Shown here piece by piece: positions 33,631-40,108 of a stretch of 41,532 nt of DNA. A program made the translations under genes and the position numbers. Numbering within the stretch: the first letter of the stretch is position 1; the number at the start of each line of letters is the position of its first letter. Source of the DNA: Hyphomicrobiales bacterium (GTDB lineage: Bacteria; Pseudomonadota; Alphaproteobacteria; Rhizobiales; Methyloligellaceae); NCBI GenBank assembly GCA_021775575.1, contig JAJFHO010000056.1:1-41532 (forward strand), read 5' to 3'. The notes under the pieces are model-generated. The model did no database searches. It was not told the origin of the DNA and saw only the letters and a list, made by a program, of their open reading frames with translations.

Positions 33631-34938
33631 TTAGGGTCGCGGCGCTGTCGCGGGAGACACGCCAAGCGACCTGGCTTGTTGCAGGATCTTCTGTTTGACG
33701 TCGGGACGTTCGCTAAATACGTCAATAGCCCTGCTGAGTGCGGCCCGTGCCTTTTCGGGTTCCTGCAGCACCATGCGCGAGCGGATCAGCCGGACCCAGC
33801 CCTCGGCATCGTCGGGAGTTTCCTCGAGCCGGCTGGCGAGACGCCGGACCATGCCGCGGATCATTTCACTCTGCGCTTCTGGAGAGAGTTTTTGCGCCGC
33901 GCGAATATCGTCGGAGCTGGGCCCTTCAACCGTCACCTTGGCCGGCGCTTCGGCGCTCCGGGCGACCGGCAACCGATCGCTCACATCCTCTCCAATCTCG
34001 TTGGAAAGCGTCAAAATTTGCGCCTTCAACGCCGCCGACCAGATTTGGATGTCCGGATAGTCCCGCAGAAGCGCAATCCAATCCTCAAGCGCTCCCTTTT
34101 TGTCATTGTCCTGCCTTTTCATCAGAGCTGTATGAAAACGGGCTATACGGTCGGACGGATCAAGCTCCAGAGCCCGCGAAAAGGCCGCCTTTGCTTTATC
34201 GGTCACCTCGCCGGCGGAGGATTTGACCAAGGCGGCGCCATATTCCGATTGCCAGGACGCATTGCCGGGGCGCAATGCGACAGCGCGGGCATAAGCGTCG
34301 GCAGCCTCGCGATATCTGTTTGTCCGGAAATATGACCAGCCCAGCATCCGCCAGTCATCGCCGTTGTCGGGGGCGCTCTCAAGCCGTCCGGCAAGGCGTT
34401 TGATCATGATGTCGACGCCCGGCAGGGAGGGCGGTTTGTCCGGTGCGGAGCTCATTGGCGAGGCCGGCTTCCCGGCCTTCCGCACATAAGCTTTCAGATC
34501 ACCGATGACGGTGTCCGTTTGACTGGCCTGGCGGGTGTCCGATCTCTCCTGCTGGCTGGAACTGGCCAGAACGTCCTGAGCGCGCGGCCTGGGAGAGAAT
34601 TGTCCGTCGATTGCCAGCAGCGTTGCGATACCCGCGGCCAGTATTCCCGCTATCACCAACGCACTGCGCGGCGACACCATGATTCTTTGCTCCAGGTCGC
34701 TCCGCGCCGTTTTGCCGGCAAGCTTCCGCAATATTCGCAGGCGAGCCCTCTCCGCCCGCACTTCGTCGATTTGACCTGACTGCTGCTTCTTCTCAATCTC
34801 CTTGAGTTTTTCGTTATGCGCTTCGACAAGGTCGGCGCGTCCTACCGTGTTCCGCCGCCGGCGATCGAGGAAGAGCGCTATCACAGTGGCGGAGATTGTT
34901 GCGGTGACGAAAATGGCAATTGAGACTGCAACACTCAT
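33631..34938 (-). CDS. CcmI/CycH-like TPR protein, cytochrome c maturation type
   Basis: A 435-residue protein with the CcmI layout: TM1 (about 3-24), a cytoplasmic basic helical loop with the typical KEIEKKQQSGQIDEVRAERARL stretch shortened here to an about 65-residue loop, TM2 (about 94-112, ALVIAGILAAGIATLLAID) and a periplasmic TPR region with repeats such as DWRMLGWSYFRTNRYREAAD and WQSEYGAALVKSSAG. CcmI proteins hold apocytochrome c C-termini for heme ligation. No other ccm genes are near; the neighbours are an 18-heme cytochrome and electron-transfer proteins. I infer a dedicated chaperone. ATG 34938 is chosen at the first membrane helix; the ribosome-binding site is weak. First gene of the minus-strand operon. 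Confidence 0.8.
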   Translation of the reverse strand: MSVAVSIAIFVTATISATVIALFLDRRRRNTVGRADLVEAHNEKLKEIEKKQQSGQIDEVRAERARLRILRKLAGKTARSDLEQRIMVSPRSALVIAGILAAGIATLLAIDGQFSPRPRAQDVLASSSQQERSDTRQASQTDTVIGDLKAYVRKAGKPASPMSSAPDKPPSLPGVDIMIKRLAGRLESAPDNGDDWRMLGWSYFRTNRYREAADAYARAVALRPGNASWQSEYGAALVKSSAGEVTDKAKAAFSRALELDPSDRIARFHTALMKRQDNDKKGALEDWIALLRDYPDIQIWSAALKAQILTLSNEIGEDVSDRLPVARSAEAPAKVTVEGPSSDDIRAAQKLSPEAQSEMIRGMVRRLASRLEETPDDAEGWVRLIRSRMVLQEPEKARAALSRAIDVFSERPDVKQKILQQARSLGVSPATAPRP

Positions 34939-34996
34939 TGCGGCAAACCCTTTCGGTGTACGAAAAGCGAGCCCCAGCCAACAAACCCCGAGTAAT

Positions 34997-35024
34997 GACA
35001 ACGACCGGTCCGACGATTTATTCC
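34997..35024 (-). promoter_or_regulatory. Predicted ECF-sigma promoter of the ccmI-like/flavoprotein/ankyrin operon
   Basis: On the minus strand GGAATAAA (35017-35024) and CGTTGTC (34997-35003) occur, with 16 bases between the GGAAT and CGTT cores. The same two blocks with the same spacing precede the ECF sigma gene at 37580. The element ends about 58 bases before the chosen ATG. It resembles ECF-type promoters with a GGAA core; recognition by the neighbouring sigma factor is inferred from the match. Confidence 0.65.
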
Positions 35025-35040
35025 GCCGCCGGAAAAATAT

Positions 35041-35098
35041 TTCATGCACCTTCATGAAGGCTCTTTTTTGTCACGAAAGTGCCCATTTTGGTCGACCA
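35041..35098. promoter_or_regulatory. Palindromes in the divergent control region
   Basis: Two small inverted repeats lie between the divergent genes: TTCATG-N6-CATGAA (35041-35058) and the perfect ten-base TGGTCGACCA (35089-35098). They lie 80-140 bases upstream of the b-type cytochrome gene and could be operator sites for its otherwise unidentified promoter. No known consensus is recognised. Confidence 0.3.
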
Positions 35099-35179
35099 GA
35101 TGGCGGCGCGGGGCGGATTTCCGGCTCTGGCGACACCGGGCGGTATCTGTTCCAGCAAAAAAAGGGCTCGGTGAGTGGA

Positions 35180-36154
35180 ATGACCGACATCGTTTCAAGT
35201 GACCTGCGCGCTCACGACCCGGTGGCGCGACGCGACGGCGGGCGGCGGGAGCCTCAGGCAAAGTCCCCTTCGGCAAGAAATCCGATGAGGAATATCGCCG
35301 ATTATTTGAATCGGCCGTCTCAATCCCTCGGCACCCTGGCATTTGGCGCCGTTGTCGCCGTTGTGCTGCTGATCGGTTGGCTGAACCGGCATGAGAAATA
35401 TCTGACACCGGAAGATGGCCTGGGCTATCAACTCGGAATTGCCGGCGCGGTCATGATGCTTCTTGTATTTCTCTATCCGCTTCGCAAGAAATTAAAGCTG
35501 CTGGGCAGATTGGGCCGCGTATCCCACTGGTTCAGGATGCACATGTTCCTGGGCATTTTGGGCCCGGTGCTGATCCTGTATCATTCCAATTTCGAACTCG
35601 GCTCCACCAACAGCAGCATTGCACTCATCGCTATGCTCACGGTCGCGTTGAGCGGTCTTGTCGGCCGCTTTTTCTACAAGCGTATTCACATGGGGCTTTA
35701 TGGGAAGAAAGCACGCGTAGCGGAAATCTTGGTAGACACCAAAGCGCTGAAGCGCGCGATAGGCGTTGATTTGAATGATTTCGAGCTTATCGCGGGCGAG
35801 CTGCAGAATTTTGAAAAGACGGTTCTCGCACCCTACCGGGGATTGTTGGAAAGCGCATTTTCCGTGCTGCTGTTTGGCCCTAGAGCTTACCATTCCCGCA
35901 AGTCGATATTGCGCCGCGCTCATGCGGCGCTGCGGTCCCAGGCCGGCGACATGGGATGGAGCCGCCGCGAGCAAAGGGCACGTTTGAGAACTGCAGAATT
36001 TCATCTGTTGGAGTATTTCGCCGCGGCGCGAAAAGCGAGCCAATTTGTCTTTTACGAACGGCTATTTTCACTCTGGCACGTGCTGCATCTGCCCATGTTC
36101 TTATTCCTGATTGTAGCCACGATCATCCACATTGTCGCAGTGCACCTGTATTAG
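35180..36154 (+). CDS. b-type-cytochrome-like membrane protein
   Basis: A 324-residue integral membrane protein resembling cytochrome b561 or ferric-reductase-type heme proteins. Start ATG 35180 is chosen because the upstream open frame overlaps the divergent promoter region. After a basic cytoplasmic N-terminus (about 55 residues) come TM1 (LGTLAFGAVVAVVLLIGWL), TM2 (GIAGAVMMLLVFLYPL), TM3 with FRMHMFLGILGPVLILYH, TM4 (SIALIAMLTVALSGLVGRFF), a long polar helical loop (about 190-285), and a last helix LHLPMFLFLIVATIIHIVAV. Histidines in TM3 and the last helix are candidate heme ligands. The 18-heme cytochrome gene starts 14 bases later, so it may be the quinone- or flavoprotein-facing partner of that cytochrome. 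Confidence 0.75.
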   Translation: MTDIVSSDLRAHDPVARRDGGRREPQAKSPSARNPMRNIADYLNRPSQSLGTLAFGAVVAVVLLIGWLNRHEKYLTPEDGLGYQLGIAGAVMMLLVFLYPLRKKLKLLGRLGRVSHWFRMHMFLGILGPVLILYHSNFELGSTNSSIALIAMLTVALSGLVGRFFYKRIHMGLYGKKARVAEILVDTKALKRAIGVDLNDFELIAGELQNFEKTVLAPYRGLLESAFSVLLFGPRAYHSRKSILRRAHAALRSQAGDMGWSRREQRARLRTAEFHLLEYFAAARKASQFVFYERLFSLWHVLHLPMFLFLIVATIIHIVAVHLY

Positions 36155-36167
36155 GAGGGGGGCGGCT

Positions 36168-37529
36168 GTGCACGGTTGGTCCCACTGGATAACCTTCCTT
36201 GCCGGCCTGATTGCGTTCTCCAGCACGGCGCACGCGCAGAATATATTCGAGCGCATGGTCATGCCCGGTCCGCTCATTGAAGGCCACGCCAAGATTGAGA
36301 AGGACTGCGGCAAATGCCATCAGCCGTTTTCCAAAGAAACACAGTCACGCCTGTGCCGCGACTGCCATGACAAGGTCGATGCCGACATGAAGCAAGGCGT
36401 GGGCTTTCACGGCTTGCGCAAGGATATCGCCAAGACAGAGTGCAAGCATTGCCATACGGACCATATTGGCCGGGACGCCGACACGGTTCAGCTCGATCCC
36501 GAAAACTTCGACCATCATTTCACTGACTTTCCACTGACCGGCGCACACAAAGCTGTTGCATGCGCCGCCTGTCACAAACCGAAAGCCAAATTTCGGGATT
36601 CACCGCGCGCCTGTGCCAAGTGCCACAAGGAGGATGAGCCGCACAAAGGCCGTCTCGGTGAGAAATGCGACTCCTGTCATAGCGTGGAAAATTGGCGCGA
36701 CACAAAACCATTCGATCACGACAAGACAAAATTTCCGCTTGTTGATACGCATAAAAAAGTTCGTTGCGAGCTGTGTCATACGGCCGAAATCTACAAGGAC
36801 TTGCCGACCGCCTGTGTCGCCTGCCACCGGTTGCAGGATGTCCACAACGGAACGCTTGGCGAAAAATGCGAGACCTGCCACTCATCGAAGGAGTGGAAGA
36901 TCCTGAAATTCGACCATGACAAGCAAACGAAGTTTCCTCTGCGCCACAAACATCGTGAGGCAAAATGCACCAGTTGCCACAAGAGCACCGTGCGCGCGGA
37001 GAAGCTGTCAACCAAATGCGTCTCCTGCCACCGCGAAGACGACGCGCATGACAGGCAGCTCGGCTCGAAGTGCGCCGACTGCCATAATGAAGCTGGCTGG
37101 CTCCAGACGAAGGCCTTTGATCACGAGATAACCCGCTTCCCCCTGATCGGCCAGCATACCGTTGTCCCGTGCGAGGAGTGCCACATAACACAGAAGTTCA
37201 AGGACGCGCCGCTGGCGTGCGAACGCTGCCATGAGGACAAGTTTCACACAGGCCGTCTGGGGCCGGTTTGCGCAAACTGTCATAACCCGAATGGCTGGGA
37301 TTTCTGGCAATTCGACCACAATAGCCGGACCCGCCATCCGCTAACCGGGGCGCATGAAGGCCTTGATTGCCATGCCTGCCACCAGGCGCCGGTAAGCGGT
37401 GCCATTCGCCTCGCCACCGACTGCTATTCCTGCCACCGGCGCGACGATACTCATGATGGTTCATTTGGTCGGCGTTGCGACCGATGTCATACAACGAAAT
37501 CGTTCTCCGGCGCGCTCATTCGCCGGTAG
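36168..37529 (+). CDS. Periplasmic 18-heme c-type cytochrome
   Basis: A 453-residue exported multiheme cytochrome. The GTG at 36168 is set by AGGAGGGG seven bases upstream (36153-36160) and opens a signal peptide (WITFLAGLIAFSSTAHA, cleavage after residue 23). Eighteen CXXCH heme-attachment motifs occur: three in a diverged N-terminal part (48-51, 63-66, 92-95 cysteines) and fifteen in five tandem modules from residue 114 to the end. Each module also has three further histidines that could serve as distal ligands. There is no membrane anchor beyond the signal, so it is periplasmic or exported further. It should store or conduct electrons over a long distance; partner candidates are the adjacent b-type protein and flavoprotein. 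It is not recognisable as a named cytochrome. Confidence 0.92.
   Translation: MHGWSHWITFLAGLIAFSSTAHAQNIFERMVMPGPLIEGHAKIEKDCGKCHQPFSKETQSRLCRDCHDKVDADMKQGVGFHGLRKDIAKTECKHCHTDHIGRDADTVQLDPENFDHHFTDFPLTGAHKAVACAACHKPKAKFRDSPRACAKCHKEDEPHKGRLGEKCDSCHSVENWRDTKPFDHDKTKFPLVDTHKKVRCELCHTAEIYKDLPTACVACHRLQDVHNGTLGEKCETCHSSKEWKILKFDHDKQTKFPLRHKHREAKCTSCHKSTVRAEKLSTKCVSCHREDDAHDRQLGSKCADCHNEAGWLQTKAFDHEITRFPLIGQHTVVPCEECHITQKFKDAPLACERCHEDKFHTGRLGPVCANCHNPNGWDFWQFDHNSRTRHPLTGAHEGLDCHACHQAPVSGAIRLATDCYSCHRRDDTHDGSFGRRCDRCHTTKSFSGALIRR
36507..37526 (+). repeat. Five tandem triheme modules in the 18-heme cytochrome
   Basis: Five in-frame repeats of 65-72 residues begin at residues 114, 182, 248, 317 and 382, i.e. 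near 36507, 36711, 36909, 37116 and 37311. Each has the order FDH, then PL-x2-xH, CXXCH, CXXCH, H-x3-(L/F)G, CXXCH. DNA identity between copies has largely decayed, so the duplication is old; the protein pattern is clear. Confidence 0.85.
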
Positions 37530-37579
37530 AACCTCATCGGTTTATGCATGGAAATGCACCTCAACAGGATCTTGCGAAG

Positions 37580-37607
37580 GGAATAAAACCGCTGGCCAGT
37601 CGTTGTC
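37580..37607 (+). promoter_or_regulatory. Predicted ECF-sigma promoter of the sigma/anti-sigma operon
   Basis: GGAATAAA (37580-37587) and CGTTGTC (37601-37607), with 16 bases between the GGAAT and CGTT cores, end 22 bases before the sigma-factor GTG. The same element lies upstream of the CcmI-like gene on the other strand. This suggests autoregulation, which is usual for ECF sigma factors. Confidence 0.65.
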
Positions 37608-37629
37608 TTGGAAAATCACGGGGACCCGA

Positions 37630-38151
37630 GTGACTGAGGAAATCCGCGAAAGGGTGATCGCCTTTATACCGCGACTGCGCAGGTTTGCGTTTTCGTTAAC
37701 CGGCGACTGGGACCGTATGGAAGAATTGGTTCAAGATACTTGCGAGCGCGCACTGACCCGGCATCAGCAGTGGAAGCCCGGTACGAGCCTGGAAAGCTGG
37801 ATGTGCAGGATTGCCCAGAACCTTTGGAAGGATGGGCTGAAAGCGAAAAAGCACCGTATGCAGGTCTCCGACGACAGTCTCCATTTCCTGACCGGTGTCG
37901 ACGGGCGAAACGAAATGGAGGAACGGCTGACATTGAAAGCGGTTATGGCGGCGATTTCCCGGCTGCCGGCCGATCAAAGGCTTGTCATTGCGCTCGTATG
38001 TATCGACGGGCGCTCTTATGCGGAAACCGCGGAGATATTGGACATTCCAGTTGGCACGGTCATGAGCCGGTTGGCGCGCGCGAGGCAAGCCCTTTACGCC
38101 GGCCTTTATGACAGTGAACGCGGTTCGCCATATGCAAAAGCGGAGGGGTAG
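37630..38151 (+). CDS. ECF-type RNA polymerase sigma factor
   Basis: A 173-residue sigma-70-family factor with only regions 2 and 4. Region 2 (about 12-75) contains RFAFSLTGDWDRMEELVQDT and TSLESWMCRIAQNLWKD. Region 4 (about 112-165) holds RLPADQRLVIALVCIDGRSY and the helix-turn-helix AEILDIPVGTVMSRLARARQ. The GTG at 37630 has CGGGGA upstream; longer in-frame starts overlap the cytochrome gene. The anti-sigma gene begins two bases after its stop. A matching promoter motif in front of itself and in front of the divergent operon defines a probable small regulon. The inducing signal is unknown; redox or oxidative stress is plausible from the target genes. Confidence 0.92.
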   Translation: MTEEIRERVIAFIPRLRRFAFSLTGDWDRMEELVQDTCERALTRHQQWKPGTSLESWMCRIAQNLWKDGLKAKKHRMQVSDDSLHFLTGVDGRNEMEERLTLKAVMAAISRLPADQRLVIALVCIDGRSYAETAEILDIPVGTVMSRLARARQALYAGLYDSERGSPYAKAEG

Positions 38152-38153
38152 GG

Positions 38154-38987
38154 TTGGACAAGGTCACAAATGAAATGCTGATGGCGTTCGTCGATGGTGA
38201 GCTTGATCCGGCCACGAGGAAAAAAATCAAAGCTGCTCTTCATTCGGATCCGGAGCTGCGCGCCAGGGCTGCCATTTTCGAGGCAACGCGGCAGCCCATC
38301 GCAGAGGTTTTTGATCCGATATTGAGCCACCCCCTTTCCCAGCTTCCGAAGGGTATGCGTACCGGGGCTGGGAAAGAGGGATCGGCTGCTCACGCTCCCC
38401 GAGACCTCCATTGGCGTCCCGAGGGGCTTTTCAGATGGTTTTCGGGCTTGTTTGAGTCGTCCAGGACTTTGTCGCTGGCGGTCGCGCTTTGCGCGGTGTT
38501 TCTGGGCGGTCTTGGAATAGGCCTGTTGATGAAAACGGGCCTGGTGCCGCATGACGCACGCGGCGCCGCTCTCGTCGCCTATCGTGATGACGGTCTTGTG
38601 GCAACCGGGAGCCTTGATCGCACACTTGAAACGATCGGGAGCGGATCGAGGCTCGCGAAGTCCGTTACCGGCGGGCAAGAGCTGGAAATCAGGCCGATCC
38701 TGACCTTCCGTAATCGCCAGGGCCAGTTTTGCCGGGAGTATGAAGTTCTTTATCCGGTCCCGAGCCGGTTTGCCGGTCTTGCATGCCGCACCGAGGACGG
38801 GGACTGGAACGTCCTTGTTCACTCACCGGTCACGGCTCAACCGGCCCCGGGCAATGATACCGCTGTTGCCTCCGGGGGAGGCCTGGAAACCATCGATGCC
38901 GTGGTCGGGCGCATCATCAAAGGCAACGCCCTCGACCCCGAACAAGAAACATCGCTCATGAACAAGGGATGGCGGGGACAGGACTAG
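38154..38987 (+). CDS. Membrane-bound anti-sigma factor
   Basis: A 277-residue bitopic protein paired with the ECF sigma factor. The start is TTG at 38154, supported by GGAGGGG five bases upstream within the end of the sigma gene. The N-terminal cytoplasmic domain has EMLMAFVDGELDPATRKKI, typical of alphaproteobacterial anti-sigma factors. It lacks the zinc-binding HXXXCXXC, so it should act without zinc. One membrane segment (about 104-124, LSLAVALCAVFLGGLGIGLL) leads to a periplasmic domain with two cysteines (QFCREYEVL and GLACRTEDGDW) that could form a disulfide and sense redox state; that is inference. Its last codons lie in the left inverted repeat of the downstream element. Confidence 0.85.
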   Translation: MDKVTNEMLMAFVDGELDPATRKKIKAALHSDPELRARAAIFEATRQPIAEVFDPILSHPLSQLPKGMRTGAGKEGSAAHAPRDLHWRPEGLFRWFSGLFESSRTLSLAVALCAVFLGGLGIGLLMKTGLVPHDARGAALVAYRDDGLVATGSLDRTLETIGSGSRLAKSVTGGQELEIRPILTFRNRQGQFCREYEVLYPVPSRFAGLACRTEDGDWNVLVHSPVTAQPAPGNDTAVASGGGLETIDAVVGRIIKGNALDPEQETSLMNKGWRGQD

Positions 38988-39106
38988 GTTGAGAACTCAT
39001 AAAAGCCGCCATAGCCGATCAAAGATCTGACTTCCGCTTTCTGAGGGCAAAGCGGACATAAACCGCAGTGACGCAGAATGTCTGCTTCTGACCCTGAGCG
39101 GACATT
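38979..39106 (+). repeat. Left arm of a diverged inverted repeat flanking a TPR gene
   Basis: This stretch matches, in inverted orientation and with nearly equal spacing, 39972-40097. Shared blocks in order are CAGGACTAGG, CTCATAAA, TCCGCTTT and AAAGCGGACATAAA, then an AAT-TC-GCT block and GCGGACAT. It contains two palindromes: 39033-39056 (TCCGCTTT/AAAGCGGA) and 39077-39106 (AATGTCTGCT/AGCGGACATT). The first block overlaps the anti-sigma stop codon. Confidence 0.7.
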
Positions 39107-39231
39107 GCGAGCAGGGAGCAGGTCAATCCAGGGGCGTCTACGAGCTGCTGCCGAGGGACAGGATAGCATCAATCAAATTTCGCATTGCGCGTCTAAATCT
39201 GGATTTAAAAACTACCGCTTTGTATGCACCG

Positions 39232-39888
39232 TCAGCGAGCAGCTCCAAGGCGCGCGAGGCCTGCCGATCCAGTTTTATCATCAGGATCTATTTCAACTGC
39301 CATCCGGAAATCGGCAATGGCTTTGTCGCGCTGATCCATCATTTCATGGGCAACTCCCCGATCGCTAAAGCCGACTGCATATTTCGGGTATAGTTCAATC
39401 GCCTTGTTGAAATCATATAAGGCTCGGCGGATCTCACCCTTCTCTCGGTAAGAAATGCCCCTTTTGCGGTGGGCTTCGGCGTGTACCCATGTTTGAACGA
39501 GATATTTGAAGCTGCGGGATTCGCGTGCCTTGGCAAAATCAACTATCGCGCGATTTAGCTCTCCTTTTTGTAGGTAGGCGGCACCACGTCTATCGTAGAA
39601 TTTTGCCAAATTCGGGCAGACCTCAATGACCTTGGCGTAGTCGACAATGGCAGCGTCAAAATTACGTTTCCTCCGATGAGCATCGCCTCTATGCAAGTAG
39701 GGCTTCGCGCAGTTCTCAACGCTCTCCGGCTGTCCTCTCTCGATAATTGATGTACAGGCCCGAACCACAACATCCGGCTCTCCAACCCCATCACAGTCCG
39801 CCCGCAACCCGCTGGTTATCGCATCAAGAATAAAGAACGCCATGAAGGCGAGCATAGCTAATGTCTTAGCTTGCGAAGGCCCAAGCAT
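39232..39888 (-). CDS. Exported TPR-repeat protein
   Basis: A 218-residue protein with a signal-like N-terminus (LAMLAFMAFFILDAITSG, residues about 10-28) and then tetratricopeptide repeats. One unit contains YLHRGDAHRRKRNFDAAIVD, the next FYDRRGAAYLQKGELNRAI, then AHRKRGISYREKGEIRRALY and GFSDRGVAHEMMDQRDKAIA. Cysteines at DCDGV, RACTS, ENCAK and EVCPN suggest disulfides in the periplasm. ATG 39888 is preferred over 39891 because GGGGGG lies five bases from it. Codon use is visibly more AT-rich than in its neighbours, and the gene is enclosed by inverted repeats, so it may have been acquired as a unit. Binding partner unknown. Confidence 0.8.
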   Translation of the reverse strand: MLGPSQAKTLAMLAFMAFFILDAITSGLRADCDGVGEPDVVVRACTSIIERGQPESVENCAKPYLHRGDAHRRKRNFDAAIVDYAKVIEVCPNLAKFYDRRGAAYLQKGELNRAIVDFAKARESRSFKYLVQTWVHAEAHRKRGISYREKGEIRRALYDFNKAIELYPKYAVGFSDRGVAHEMMDQRDKAIADFRMAVEIDPDDKTGSAGLARLGAAR

Positions 39889-39971
39889 CATATCCCCCCA
39901 AACTTGGCAGCGTGTTTAAACTCAGTCTAGCACATTCAGGGATGGTTCGAGCGCCCATACAACAGACAGCC

Positions 39972-40097
39972 ATGTCCGTTAATGGCACAAAGCGGATATT
40001 CCATGCTGTGTGGATTTATGTCCGCTTTCGGGAGTAAAGCGGACATTCCCGCAACGGCTCAGCCGATGCTCATTTATGAGGATACGGCCTAGTCCTG
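39972..40097 (-). repeat. Right arm of a diverged inverted repeat flanking a TPR gene
   Basis: The minus strand of this stretch matches the left arm at 38979-39106. It contains a perfect 11-bp palindrome, ATGTCCGCTTT / AAAGCGGACAT (40018-40028 and 40036-40046), with a seven-base loop. A weaker partner (GTCCG...AAAGCGGATATT) lies at 39973-40000. The outer end CCTAGTCCTG (40088-40097) is the complement of the left outer end. Confidence 0.7.
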
Positions 40098-40108
40098 CGC
40101 CGGGAACT

